A DNA stretch of 38,161 nucleotides from Hydrogenophaga sp. (GCF_022844385.1 NZ_JALHLX010000014.1:14803-52963), one strand, 5' to 3'. Positions 24,599 through 33,636 are shown, counted from the first letter of the stretch. The notes: generated from the letters alone by a model not told the origin. Made by a program: numbers and translations.

Positions 24599-26569
24599 AT
24601 GGCAACCCAAACTCCCCCCGTGTATTCCGAAGGCTCGATCCGCGTTCTCAAGGGCCTGGAGCCGGTCAAGCAGCGCCCGGGCATGTACACCCGCACCGAC
24701 AACCCGCTGCACATCATTCAAGAGGTGCTCGACAACGCGGCCGACGAGGCCCTGGCCGGGCACGGCAAAAAGATCAAGGTCACGCTGCACACCGACAGCT
24801 CGGTGAGCGTGGACGACGACGGCCGTGGCATCCCGTTCGGCCTGCACCCCGAAGAAAAAGCGCCCGTGGTCGAACTCGTGTTCACCCGGCTGCACGCGGG
24901 CGGCAAGTTCGACAAGGGCAAGGGCGGCGCCTACAGCTTCTCGGGTGGCCTGCACGGCGTGGGCGTGAGCGTGACCAACGCACTCTCGACCCGGCTGGAG
25001 GTGACCAGCTACCGCGAAGGCCAGGTGGCGAGGCTGGCGTTCTCGGCTGGTGACGTGATCGAGGCACTGGTCATCACGCCGAAGGGCGAAGGCGACCGCA
25101 AGCAGGGCACCACGGTGCGCGCCTGGCCCGACCCCAAGTACTTTGAATCCGCCGTGTTGCCCATGGCCGAACTCACCCACCTGCTGCGCAGCAAGGCGGT
25201 GCTGATGCCCGGCGTGACAGTGACCCTGGTGAACGAGAAGACCAAGGACATCCAGACCTGGCTCTACAAAGGCGGCCTGCGCGACTACTTGCAGCAGACG
25301 CTCAACGGCGAACCGGTGATTCCGTTGTTCGAGGGCGAAGGCTTTGCGGACAGTGGGCACGAGAGCTTTGCCGAAGGCGAGGGCGCCGCCTGGTGCGTGG
25401 CTTTCACCGAAGACGGCCAGCCGGTGCGCGAGAGTTATGTGAACCTGATCCCCACCAGCGCGGGCGGCACGCACGAAAGCGGTTTGCGCGACGGCCTGTT
25501 CCAGGCGGTCAAAGGCTTCATCGAGCTGCACGCGCTCCTGCCCAAAGGTGTGAAGTTATTGCCCGAAGACGTGTTTGCGCGCGCCTCGTATGTGCTTTCC
25601 GCCAAGGTGCTCGACCCGCAGTTCCAGGGCCAGATCAAGGAACGCCTGAACTCGCGTGACGCGGTGCGCCTGGTGGGCAGCTTCGTGCGCCCCACGCTGG
25701 AGCTCTGGCTCAACCAGCACGTGGACTACGGCAAGAAGCTCGCCGAACTCGCCATCAAGGCCGCGCAGTTTCGCCAGAAGGCGGGCCAGAAGGTGGAGAA
25801 GCGCAAGGGCTCCGGCGTGGCGGTGTTGCCCGGCAAGCTCACCGATTGCGAAAGCAAGGACCTCGCTCACAACGAGGTGTTTCTGGTCGAGGGCGACTCG
25901 GCCGGCGGCAGCGCCAAGATGGGCCGCGACAAAGAGTGCCAGGCCGTGCTGCCGCTGCGTGGCAAGGTTCTCAACACCTGGGAGGTCGAGCGCGACCGCC
26001 TGTTTGCCAACAACGAGATCCACGACATCTCGGTGGCCATCGGTGTCGATCCGCACGGCCCGAACGACACGCCCGACCTGAGCGGTCTGCGCTACGGCAA
26101 GGTCTGCATCCTGTCCGATGCCGACGTGGATGGCTCGCACATCCAGGTACTGCTGCTCACGCTGTTCTTTCGCCATTTCCCCAAACTCATCGAAGCCGGC
26201 CACGTGTTCGTGGCGCGCCCGCCGCTGTTCCGGGTCGATGTGCCCGCGCGCGGCAAGAAGCCTGCGCTCAAGCAATACGCGCTGGACGACGGCGAGCTGC
26301 ACGCCATTCTCGACAAGGCCGAGAAGGATGGCGTGGCACGCGACAAGTGCCAGATCAGCCGCTTCAAGGGTCTGGGTGAAATGAACGCCGAACAGCTGTG
26401 GGACACCACCCTCAACCCCGACACGCGCCGCCTCATGCCGGTGGTGCTGGGCGCGATCAACTTCGCGGACACCGAAGCCCTCATCACCAAGCTCATGGGC
26501 AAGGGCGAAGCCGCCTCGCGCCGCGAGCTCATGGAACTGCACGGCGACTCGGTCGACGTGGACATCTGA
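24599..26569 (+). CDS. parE: DNA topoisomerase IV subunit B
   Basis: A 656-residue ATPase subunit of topoisomerase IV, which unlinks daughter chromosomes. The GHKL ATP site has EVLDNAADEA near 42-51, DDDGRGIP near 77 and SGGLHGVGVSVTNALS near 119. The TOPRIM domain has EGDSAGGSAKMGRDK near 431 and DADVDGSHI near 507, and the C-terminus has RFKGLGEMNAEQLW. Its length (E. coli ParE is 630) and the lack of the GyrB insert favour ParE over GyrB, as does the parC gene 19 bases downstream. A LexA-type site covers its promoter, which is unusual for this gene. Confidence 0.95.
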   Translation: MATQTPPVYSEGSIRVLKGLEPVKQRPGMYTRTDNPLHIIQEVLDNAADEALAGHGKKIKVTLHTDSSVSVDDDGRGIPFGLHPEEKAPVVELVFTRLHAGGKFDKGKGGAYSFSGGLHGVGVSVTNALSTRLEVTSYREGQVARLAFSAGDVIEALVITPKGEGDRKQGTTVRAWPDPKYFESAVLPMAELTHLLRSKAVLMPGVTVTLVNEKTKDIQTWLYKGGLRDYLQQTLNGEPVIPLFEGEGFADSGHESFAEGEGAAWCVAFTEDGQPVRESYVNLIPTSAGGTHESGLRDGLFQAVKGFIELHALLPKGVKLLPEDVFARASYVLSAKVLDPQFQGQIKERLNSRDAVRLVGSFVRPTLELWLNQHVDYGKKLAELAIKAAQFRQKAGQKVEKRKGSGVAVLPGKLTDCESKDLAHNEVFLVEGDSAGGSAKMGRDKECQAVLPLRGKVLNTWEVERDRLFANNEIHDISVAIGVDPHGPNDTPDLSGLRYGKVCILSDADVDGSHIQVLLLTLFFRHFPKLIEAGHVFVARPPLFRVDVPARGKKPALKQYALDDGELHAILDKAEKDGVARDKCQISRFKGLGEMNAEQLWDTTLNPDTRRLMPVVLGAINFADTEALITKLMGKGEAASRRELMELHGDSVDVDI

Positions 26570-26588
26570 CCCCTTTTAGAACCGACGC

Positions 26589-28940
26589 ATGTCCGACATC
26601 CTGAATCCCGAACTGCCCTTGTCCGAACCGGACGACGGCCTGAACCTGGCGAACTACGCGCAGCGCGCCTATCTCGAATACGCGCTCTCTGTGGTGAAGG
26701 GCCGCGCATTGCCCGACGTGTGCGACGGCCAGAAGCCGGTGCAGCGGCGCATCCTCTACAGCATGGACCGCATGGGCCTGGGTTTCAGCGGTCCCAACAA
26801 CAACACGGCCGCGCGGCCGGTGAAGAGTGCGCGTGTGGTCGGTGATGTGCTCGGCCGCTTTCACCCGCACGGCGACCAGGCGGCCTACGACGCGCTGGTG
26901 CGCATGGCGCAAGACTTCGCGCAGCGCTACCCGCTGATCGATGGCCAGGGCAACTTCGGTTCGCGCGACGGCGACGGCGCTGCGGCCATGCGCTACACCG
27001 AAGCGCGGCTGGCCAAAATCACCACGCTGCTGCTCGACGAGATCGACGAAGGCACGGTGGACTTTGTGCCCAACTACGACGGCTCCACGGTGGAGCCCAA
27101 GCAGTTGCCCGCGCGCCTGCCGTTCAACCTGCTCAACGGCGCCTCCGGTATCGCCGTGGGCCTGGCCACCGAGATCCCCAGCCACAACCTGCGCGAAGTG
27201 GCCGACGCCTGCGTGGCGCTGATCAAGAGCCCCAAGCTCACCGACGACGAGTTGTTCGCCATCCTGCCCGGGCCCGACTACCCCGGTGGCGGCCAGATCA
27301 TCAGCCCGGCGGGCGACATCGTCGACGCCTACCGCACCGGACGCGGCAGCCTCAAGGTGCGCGCGCGCTGGAAGATCGAAGACCTCGCGCGCGGCCAGTG
27401 GCAACTGGTGGTGACCGAGTTGCCACCGGGCGTGAGCACGCAGCGCGTGCTGGAAGAAATTGAAGAGCTCACCAACCCCAAGGTGAAGACCGGCAAGAAG
27501 GCGCTGACGCAAGAACAGACGCAACTCAAGGCCAGCATCCTCATGGTGCTCGACGGCGTGCGCGACGAGTCGAGCAAGGACGCACCGGTGCGCCTCTTGT
27601 TCGAGCCCAAGAGCAGCCGCATCGGGCAGCAGGAACTCATCACCGCGCTGCTTGCGCACACCAGCCTGGAAAGCTCCACACCGATCAACCTCACCATGAT
27701 CGGGATCGATGGCCGGCCAACGCAGAAGTCGCTGCGGCAGATGCTCAACGAGTGGATCGAATTCCGCCAGAGCACCATCACCCGCCGTTCGCAGCACCGC
27801 CTGACCAAGGTGCTGGACCGTATCCACATCCTCGAAGGCCGGCAGCTGGTGCTGCTCAACATCGACGAGGTGATCGCGATCATTCGCCAGGCCGACGATC
27901 CCAAGGCCGCGCTGATCGAACGCTTCAGATTGAGCGACCGGCAGGCCGAAGACATTCTTGAAATTCGCCTGCGCCAGCTCGCGCGCCTGGAAGCCATCAA
28001 GATCGAGCAAGAGCTCAAGTCGTTGAAAGAAGAGCAGGGCAAGCTCGAAGACATCCTCGGCAACCCCGGCAGCCTCAAGCGCCTGATGGTGAAAGAGATC
28101 GAAGCGGATGCCAAGACCTTCGCCGACGCGCGCCGCACGCTGATCCAGACCGAGAAAAAGGCCGTGGCCGAGATCAAGGTGGTGGACGAGCCGGTGACGG
28201 TGGTGGTGTCCAGCAAAGGCTGGGTGCGCGCACGCACCGGCCATGGCCACGAGGCCGGCAGCTTCGCGTTCAAGGCGGGCGACGGCCTGTACGGCACGTT
28301 TGAGTGCCGCACGGTGGACACGATGATCGTGTTCGGCAGCAACGGACGTGTGTACAGCGTGCCGGTGGCCAGCCTGCCCGGTGCGCGTGGCGATGGCCAG
28401 CCCATCACCACGCTGATCGAGCTGGAGACCGGCACGCAGCCGCTGCACTACTTCGCCGGCCCGGCGAATGCCGCGCTGCTGTTGAGCAACACGGGTGGCT
28501 ACGGCTTCCTGGCCACGGTGGAGAACATGGTCTCGCGCCAGCGCGGCGGCAAGACCTTCCTGAACCTCGGCGAAGGCGAAACGCCTTGCGTGCCGTCGCA
28601 CGCCGCGTTCACGTCGGGCGGCCAACCGCTGAACGCCGCCACCCACGTGTGCTGCGCCTCCACGGGCGGTCGCATCCTCACTTTCGAGATCGGCGAACTC
28701 AAGCTGATGGAGAAGGGCGGCCGTGGCCTGATGTTGATCGACCTGGAGCCCAAGGACACGCTGGCCGGTGCGGCGGCCTACACCCGCAGCGTGAAGATCG
28801 AAGGCATCGGTCGTGGCGGCAAGGAACGCGACGAAACGCTGGAGATCCGCAGCCTGAACAACGCCCGTGCCGCACGCGGCCGCAAAGGCAAAGCCGCAGA
28901 CCTGGGCTTCAAGCCCAACCGCGTGACACGGGTGGAATGA
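26589..28940 (+). CDS. parC: DNA topoisomerase IV subunit A
   Basis: A 783-residue DNA-breaking subunit of topoisomerase IV. The catalytic Tyr136 is in MRYTEARL. The breakage-reunion domain runs to about 490 with a coiled-coil gate near 440-500, and a degenerate beta-pinwheel C-terminal domain follows from about 530. In the quinolone-pocket helix, [10 protein letters not shown] (93-101) has Gln97 where E. coli ParC has Ser80, and Asp101 where it has Glu84. The GyrA-box is not obvious, as expected for ParC. Its stop overlaps the start of the next small gene as ATGA. Confidence 0.95.
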   Translation: MSDILNPELPLSEPDDGLNLANYAQRAYLEYALSVVKGRALPDVCDGQKPVQRRILYSMDRMGLGFSGPNNNTAARPVKSARVVGDVLGRFHPHGDQAAYDALVRMAQDFAQRYPLIDGQGNFGSRDGDGAAAMRYTEARLAKITTLLLDEIDEGTVDFVPNYDGSTVEPKQLPARLPFNLLNGASGIAVGLATEIPSHNLREVADACVALIKSPKLTDDELFAILPGPDYPGGGQIISPAGDIVDAYRTGRGSLKVRARWKIEDLARGQWQLVVTELPPGVSTQRVLEEIEELTNPKVKTGKKALTQEQTQLKASILMVLDGVRDESSKDAPVRLLFEPKSSRIGQQELITALLAHTSLESSTPINLTMIGIDGRPTQKSLRQMLNEWIEFRQSTITRRSQHRLTKVLDRIHILEGRQLVLLNIDEVIAIIRQADDPKAALIERFRLSDRQAEDILEIRLRQLARLEAIKIEQELKSLKEEQGKLEDILGNPGSLKRLMVKEIEADAKTFADARRTLIQTEKKAVAEIKVVDEPVTVVVSSKGWVRARTGHGHEAGSFAFKAGDGLYGTFECRTVDTMIVFGSNGRVYSVPVASLPGARGDGQPITTLIELETGTQPLHYFAGPANAALLLSNTGGYGFLATVENMVSRQRGGKTFLNLGEGETPCVPSHAAFTSGGQPLNAATHVCCASTGGRILTFEIGELKLMEKGGRGLMLIDLEPKDTLAGAAAYTRSVKIEGIGRGGKERDETLEIRSLNNARAARGRKGKAADLGFKPNRVTRVE

Positions 28941-29122
28941 ACATGGACAACAGCGAACTCACCGGCGTGGTGATTGCGGCAGCGCTGGCGGTGCTGGCGT
29001 TTGGGGTCACTCGCTTTGCTGTGCGGCACTTTGCGCGGCGCCGAGCCGCCAAGGATCAAGTGGCAGAACAAGCGACCCAGAGCCGTCAGGTGCGGCGTGC
29101 CAGCGAGCGCAGGAAGCGGTAA
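28937..29122 (+). CDS. Small single-helix membrane protein coupled to parC
   Basis: A 61-residue predicted protein: a short acidic-polar N-terminus ([10 protein letters not shown]), one membrane helix ([19 protein letters not shown], about 11-29) and a strongly basic tail rich in Arg and Lys. The ATG overlaps the parC stop (ATGA), arguing for translational coupling; ATG 28943 is an alternative. Charge placement suggests N-out, C-in topology with the tail in the cytoplasm. No family recognised. Confidence 0.65.
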   Translation: MNMDNSELTGVVIAAALAVLAFGVTRFAVRHFARRRAAKDQVAEQATQSRQVRRASERRKR

Positions 29123-29130
29123 GTCCCGTT

Positions 29131-29240
29131 CGAGCGAAGTGACCCCCACCAGGGGCAGCGAGGGTCCGGCTCCGCCGGCCCCAGATGCCGCCCCCCCTTC
29201 AGGGGGGAGCGCCGTGAGGCGCGCGGGGGGTCACCCCAGT
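29131..29240. repeat. GC-rich inverted-repeat element, related repeat family
   Basis: The 125-base gap between two converging genes holds several G/C runs. The clearest is a CCCCCC-TTCA-GGGGGG hairpin near 29200-29217, followed by AGCGCCGTGAGGCGCGCGGGGGGTCAC. The order of blocks is similar to the 91-bp repeat, but the match is loose. It may act as a transcription barrier, although no T tract follows. Confidence 0.45.
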
Positions 29241-29247
29241 GCGGGGG

Positions 29248-29715
29248 TCAACCGAGCTCTGCGATCAGCTCGATTTCCACACAAGCGCCCATGGGCAGCT
29301 GCGCCACACCAAATGCGCTGCGCGCGTGCGCACCCACCGGACCGAACACCTGGCCGAGCAGTTCGCTGCAGCCGTTGGTCACCAGGTGCTGCTCGGTGTA
29401 GGTGGCGGTGGAATTCACCAGGCTGAGCACCTTGACGATGCGCTTGACGTCATCGAGCGTTTTGCCCGCGGCCAGGCAGGCGGCTGCCAGGGTGCCGAGC
29501 AAGTCGATGGCCACGGCGCGGGCGGCGGGCTTGGCTTCGTCGGTGGTCATGGTCAGGCCGAGCTGGCCGACCCAGGGCTTGCCGTCCTGGCGCGCAATGT
29601 GGCCGCTCAGAAAAATGAGGTTGCCGGTCTGCACGAAGGGCACGTAGGCGGCGGCGGGTACCGAGACGGGCGGCAGGACGATGCCGAGTTGGGACAGCTT
29701 GTCGTAAATGCTCAT
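29248..29715 (-). CDS. RidA family protein (YjgF/YER057c/UK114)
   Basis: A 155-residue member of the Rid superfamily. RidA enzymes hydrolyse reactive enamine/imine intermediates made by pyridoxal-phosphate enzymes. The core has FLSGHIARQDGKPWVGQLG, and the C-terminus has HARSAFGVAQLPMGACVEIELIAEL with the Arg that binds the substrate carboxylate in active members. At about 155 residues it belongs to the longer subgroup rather than RidA proper (about 130), so activity is only probable. The start is ATG 29715 with CTGGAG upstream. A TAGAAT box at 29745-29750 gives it its own promoter, so it need not belong to the transglutaminase operon. Confidence 0.9.
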   Translation of the reverse strand: MSIYDKLSQLGIVLPPVSVPAAAYVPFVQTGNLIFLSGHIARQDGKPWVGQLGLTMTTDEAKPAARAVAIDLLGTLAAACLAAGKTLDDVKRIVKVLSLVNSTATYTEQHLVTNGCSELLGQVFGPVGAHARSAFGVAQLPMGACVEIELIAELG

Positions 29716-29744
29716 GGGGAATGCTCCAGAAGGATGAGCGACCC

Positions 29745-29750
29745 ATTCTA
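29745..29750 (-). promoter_or_regulatory. Putative -10 box for the RidA-family gene
   Basis: TAGAAT on the minus strand, 29 bases before the ATG. A CTGGAG Shine-Dalgarno sequence lies between. It is inside the short gap after the transglutaminase gene. Confidence 0.45.
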
Positions 29751-29785
29751 ATGACGGCCCTTGCATCGGGCAGTCGGCGCAAGAC

Positions 29786-30757
29786 TCAGGCTTTGGAGCC
29801 TGTCTCCTGCGCTTCGAGCACTTTCAATTCGTCGGGCGGCGCGACGGTCACCGCGACCTGCAGGGTGTGGTCGGCACCACTCTGGATGACCCCACGCATG
29901 GGGGAGACGTCGCCGAAATCGCGGCCGGTGGCCAGCGTCACGTAGTCTTCGCCCGGGCTGCCCCAGCCGCAGCGGTTGTTGGTGGGATCGAAGTCGAACC
30001 AGGCGCCGCTGGACTCGGTCTCGTCGTCCGATTCGCTCACGATCGGCACGTACACGGACACCCAGGCGTGCGAGGCATCAGCGCCGATCAGGCGCACCTT
30101 GCCGGGTGCCGGTCGCGTGAGCAAATAGCCGCTCACGTAGCGCGCCGGCAAGCCCAGCGTGCGCAGGCAGCCGAGCATGATGTGCGCGAAGTCCTGGCAC
30201 ACACCCTTGCCCTGGGCAAGGGCTTCGAGCGCGGGGGTGTTCACTTCGGTGCTGGCGGTCTCGTAGGTCAGGTCGGTGTGTATCCGCTCCATCAGCGCCT
30301 GCGCCGCTGCCAGCGCGGGCAGGCCGGGTTTGAACGCCGGACGGGCGAATGCAGCAAACGCGTCGTCTCGCGGCACGTAGGGCGACGCAAACAGGAATTC
30401 GGCGGCGGGGTCGAACGGTGCGTTGGCCCGGTAGCGGAAATGCTCGCGCACGCGCTCCCAGGTCATGGTGCGCCAGGGTGGGGTCTGGGGCAGCGGCTGG
30501 TGGGCGCTGGTCTCGACCAGGCTGTCGGCCTCCACCGTGAGCACGCTGTGGGTGGACTGCAGTGAAAAGAACGTGCGCTGGTTGCCGAACACGTCGGTGG
30601 TCTGGCTGCGCGCAGCCGGCATGGGGTCGATCCGCAACTCGTTGTTGATCAGGCGCTGGTGTGGCGTGTCCAGCGGACACAGGTGCACCATGTGCTGCGC
30701 CAGGTCGATCGAGCCGTGGTAGCGGTAACGGGTGCGGTGGAGGATGCGCAGGAGCAT
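29786..30757 (-). CDS. Transglutaminase-like protein (short form)
   Basis: A 323-residue protein with the bacterial transglutaminase N-terminal beta domain (about 1-90, starting MLLRILHRTRYRYHG) and a transglutaminase/peptidase core. The triad is Cys187 (GKGVCQDFAHIML), His230 (ASHAWVSVY) and Asp257 (FDFDPTN). Such proteins may crosslink, hydrolyse or transfer amide bonds; the substrate here is unknown. It follows the ATP-grasp/alpha-E gene, with the two 91-bp repeats between. Its Shine-Dalgarno sequence (GGAGG, 7 bases upstream) is supplied by the last repeat. Confidence 0.92.
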   Translation of the reverse strand: MLLRILHRTRYRYHGSIDLAQHMVHLCPLDTPHQRLINNELRIDPMPAARSQTTDVFGNQRTFFSLQSTHSVLTVEADSLVETSAHQPLPQTPPWRTMTWERVREHFRYRANAPFDPAAEFLFASPYVPRDDAFAAFARPAFKPGLPALAAAQALMERIHTDLTYETASTEVNTPALEALAQGKGVCQDFAHIMLGCLRTLGLPARYVSGYLLTRPAPGKVRLIGADASHAWVSVYVPIVSESDDETESSGAWFDFDPTNNRCGWGSPGEDYVTLATGRDFGDVSPMRGVIQSGADHTLQVAVTVAPPDELKVLEAQETGSKA

Positions 30758-30758
30758 G

Positions 30759-30845
30759 TCAGGACCTCCGCCGGGCCGTCCCAAGGAGGGCCAGCGCCCC
30801 CTCGGGGGGCAGCGACGACACGAAGTGCGGAGCGTGGGGGCTCAT
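30759..30845 (-). CDS. Repeat-encoded 28-residue mini-ORF, copy next to the transglutaminase gene
   Basis: ATG to TGA, encoding a peptide that begins MSPHAPHFVSSLPPEGA and ends RRRS. Its stop is 1 base before the transglutaminase start. It may be translated by coupling, or be only the reading frame of a repeat. No known function. Confidence 0.3.
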   Translation of the reverse strand: MSPHAPHFVSSLPPEGALALLGTARRRS

Positions 30846-30849
30846 GTTG

Positions 30850-30936
30850 TCAGGACCTCCGCCGGGCCGTCCCAAGGAGGGCCAGCGCCCCCTCGGGGGG
30901 CAGCGACGACACGAAGTGCGGAGCGTGGGGGCTCAT
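30850..30936 (-). CDS. Repeat-encoded 28-residue mini-ORF, copy next to the ATP-grasp/alpha-E gene
   Basis: Identical peptide to the other copy. Its ATG is 4 bases after the ATP-grasp/alpha-E stop, and its stop is 4 bases before the next copy's ATG. The chain of closely spaced stops and starts would allow reinitiation through the whole repeat. Confidence 0.3.
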   Translation of the reverse strand: MSPHAPHFVSSLPPEGALALLGTARRRS

Positions 30937-30940
30937 GTTG

Positions 30941-33541
30941 CTAGGCACCCAGGGACTGGTTGCGCAGATCTGCATGGCTGAAATGCAGGCGGCTGAGTTC
31001 GTTGGAGAGCTCCACCGCCGCCAGTTCGCAGCCGTCCAGCAGTTCGGCGAGATCGCTCCAGGTGCGCAGGCCTTCGGGGCTGCGTTGCCAGTTGCTCAGG
31101 TCGGGCAGCACCCAGGTGTCCGGGTTGGGCAGGGCCTCGGCCAGCACCGCGTCTTGTGGTGTGGCGCTGCTGGCCAGCTTGGCCAGGCGCGAGCGCAGCG
31201 TCTGCACCACCCAGGCCAGCGATCGCGGATTGTCGCGATCCATCACTAGCAGGTCGATGAGCGCCACCATGTCGCGCCGTTGCTGGTACTGGGCATGGAA
31301 GGTGATGGTGCTGTCGAACAACGCGATGACCGCTTCAAAGCCGGCCTGGTCGTGCACACAGCCGTGCTCGAGCGCCAGTGACAGCGAGCGCGAGAGTGTG
31401 ACGAGCCGTTCGATGTGGCGGCCCATGGAGAGCAGGCGCCAGCCGTCGTCGCGCACCATGCGGTCGGTCTGTGAACCGGTGATGGCGGCCAGCAGTTCGC
31501 TGGCGTTCTGCAGCGCCGTCAGGGCTTCGGCGGTGGCGTATTCGGCGTCGGTGGACAAGGCGGCGCAGTCGCGCGCAAAACAGGTTTCGGTGCGCTCGAT
31601 CAGGTGCCAGTGTTCTTGCGACAGGCGTTCGCGCACCTGCGAGGCGGCGGCCTTGAGCGCACGCAGGTTGAAGCCCACGCTGTGCGACTTGGCGAACAGC
31701 GGATCGGAGGCTTTGGGCGAGAGCGCCGCCATGAGGCTGCGCGCGAACACGCGCGGCGATGCGGTGGCAGTCGGCGCTTCGGAAATCACCAGCGAGTTTT
31801 CGGTGGCGGTGGCCGTGAGCCAGGCCATGAGGGGTCGCGAGTTGGGCTCTTCGCCACCGAGGTGATTGAGCACGATCTGCGCGAGGCGGATGCTGTTTTC
31901 AGCGCGCTCGGTGTAGCGGCCGAGCCAGAACAGGTTTTCGGCCGCGCGGCTGGTCACGGGTTGTTTTTGCTGCGCCAGCGCCAGCGTGCTGGGAGCCGAT
32001 TGCAGCAGGCTGGTGTGGTCCACCGGGCCGTCGGTGAGCACCCAGCAGTCGGCGCTGCTGCCGCCACGCTGCATGGCGGCAATGAGTTCACCGCGGGGCG
32101 CCAGGCGCACCAGTCCGCCAGGAAGCACGCGCCACGAGCCTGCGCCATCGGCCAGTGCAAACACGCGCAGCATGGCCGACCGGGGCATCAGTCGTTCGCC
32201 CGACCAGGTGGGCGTTTGTGAGAGTGGCAGCCACGACTGCACGGTGTAGTGATCGGGGTGGCGCGCCATGCGGCCGGACCATTCATCCAGCTCGCGTTCG
32301 CTCAGGCTTTGACCCATGGCGGTTTCAAGGCCGGAGCGCGGGTAGGTCGGTTTGATCACGCTGCCCTTGATGAGTGGCAGCACTTCGCGCAGCGCAGCGT
32401 CTTCGCCGCACCACCAGGTGGCCAGCGAGGGCATGGCGAGCTCTTCGCCCAGCAGGTGGCGGCTGATGGCGGGGAGAAAACCGAGCAGGGCGCTGGATTC
32501 GAGCGGGGCAGAACCCGGCGTGTTGGCCAGCACCAGGTTGCCGGCGCGCAGCACCTGCAGCAGGCCGGGCACGCCGAGCCGCGAGTCGGAGCGCAGTTCC
32601 AGCGGGTCCAGCCACTCGTCGTCCAGCCGTTTGATGAGCGCATGCACCGGCTCCAGGCCGCTGAGTGTCTTCAGGTAGAGGCGCTGGTCGCGCACGGTGA
32701 GGTCGTTGCCTTCCACCAGGGTGAGGCCGAGGTACCGCGCCAGGTAGGCGTGTTCAAAGTAAGTTTCGTTGTAGGGACCGGGCGTGAGCAGGGCGATGCG
32801 CGCGTTCTCGCCTTCGGGGCACATGCGTTTGATGCCGTCCATGAGCGCGCGGTAGCTGGCAGCCAGGCGCTGCACCTTCATGCCGGCAAAGGCCTTGGGA
32901 AACTGGCGCGCGATCGCGATGCGGTTCTCCAGCAGGTAACCCAGGCCCGACGGCGCCTGCGTGCGCTGGCCCACCACCCACCAGCGGCCGTCGGGCCCGT
33001 GGGCCAGGTCGAAGCCGACGATGTGCAGCCAGGTGTCGCCCGGCGGTTTCACGCCCTGCATCGATCGCAGATAACCCGGGTGGCCTTGCACGAGCGCGGC
33101 GGGGAGCAGCGCGCGCTTGAGCAGTTCGCGTTCGCCGTAGAGGTCGCCCATGATGGCGTTGAGCAGGCGGGTGCGTTGCAGCACGCCGGTCTCGATCTGT
33201 GCCCAGTCTTGCGGGTTGACCAGCATCGGGAACAGGTCGAGCGCCCAGGGGCGCTGCAGGCCGGCCGACGCGTCGGCGTAAACGTTGTAGGTGACGCCGT
33301 TGTCGCGGATCTGGCGCTGGAGGTTGTCGTTGCGCCGGCTCAGGTCGGCCAGGCCGTCGGTGCCGATGTGTTCGAAGAAGCTGTCCCAGGCGGGAGCCAA
33401 CGTGTCGCCGGCGGACTTGCCGCCGGCACGCAGTTCGTCGCGGTGGCCCGGGTCGGCGGGGACCGACAAGGACAAAGCCCAGTCGCCGGGGTTGTCGGGA
33501 CTGAGCTCGTCAAACAGGGAGTCGGAGGCGTCGTTGTTCAC
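30941..33541 (-). CDS. Circularly permuted ATP-grasp / alpha-E fusion protein
   Basis: An 866-residue fusion of two domains often encoded separately. Residues about 70-530 form the circularly permuted type 2 ATP-grasp domain, with family stretches NGVTYNVYADASAGLQRPWALDLFPMLV, LLTPGPYNETYFEHAYLARYLGLTLVEG and IKGSVIKPTYPRS. Residues about 545-860 form the all-helical alpha-E domain, beginning RAAENLFWLGRYTERAENSIRL. ATP-grasp enzymes of this group are predicted to form amide or peptide bonds, and alpha-E is of unknown function. GTG 33541 is chosen; GTG 33577 would add twelve residues. It sits between two transglutaminase genes. Confidence 0.9.
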   Translation of the reverse strand: MNNDASDSLFDELSPDNPGDWALSLSVPADPGHRDELRAGGKSAGDTLAPAWDSFFEHIGTDGLADLSRRNDNLQRQIRDNGVTYNVYADASAGLQRPWALDLFPMLVNPQDWAQIETGVLQRTRLLNAIMGDLYGERELLKRALLPAALVQGHPGYLRSMQGVKPPGDTWLHIVGFDLAHGPDGRWWVVGQRTQAPSGLGYLLENRIAIARQFPKAFAGMKVQRLAASYRALMDGIKRMCPEGENARIALLTPGPYNETYFEHAYLARYLGLTLVEGNDLTVRDQRLYLKTLSGLEPVHALIKRLDDEWLDPLELRSDSRLGVPGLLQVLRAGNLVLANTPGSAPLESSALLGFLPAISRHLLGEELAMPSLATWWCGEDAALREVLPLIKGSVIKPTYPRSGLETAMGQSLSERELDEWSGRMARHPDHYTVQSWLPLSQTPTWSGERLMPRSAMLRVFALADGAGSWRVLPGGLVRLAPRGELIAAMQRGGSSADCWVLTDGPVDHTSLLQSAPSTLALAQQKQPVTSRAAENLFWLGRYTERAENSIRLAQIVLNHLGGEEPNSRPLMAWLTATATENSLVISEAPTATASPRVFARSLMAALSPKASDPLFAKSHSVGFNLRALKAAASQVRERLSQEHWHLIERTETCFARDCAALSTDAEYATAEALTALQNASELLAAITGSQTDRMVRDDGWRLLSMGRHIERLVTLSRSLSLALEHGCVHDQAGFEAVIALFDSTITFHAQYQQRRDMVALIDLLVMDRDNPRSLAWVVQTLRSRLAKLASSATPQDAVLAEALPNPDTWVLPDLSNWQRSPEGLRTWSDLAELLDGCELAAVELSNELSRLHFSHADLRNQSLGA

Positions 33542-33636
33542 TGCACCCGAGTATGCCCGCCGACCTGCAGGCGGCACTGCGCAGGGGTCACCGCCTTGTT
33601 GCTTCCGTCACACAAGGGGTTTCACCCGGCGAACGG

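Larger units (their letters stand above)
30758..30939 (-). repeat. Two perfect 91-bp tandem direct repeats
   Basis: Copies 30758-30848 and 30849-30939 are identical over all 91 bases. Each holds GCCCCCTCGGGGGGCAGCGA (a CCCCC/GGGGG hairpin core). On the minus strand each runs AACATG, 27 further sense codons, TGAC, and carries GGAGG near its end. They fill almost exactly the gap between two co-directional genes. Confidence 0.95.

Noticed and set aside
24432..24605. 58-residue N-terminal extension of the MFS transporter
   Set aside because: It would cross the parE promoter and LexA-type site, and the residues do not look like a transporter N-terminus.
26529..28646. Long minus-strand frame opposite parC
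   Set aside because: Shadow of a secure gene.
30758..30939. CRISPR array
   Set aside because: The two copies abut with no spacers, and the unit is 91 bp.
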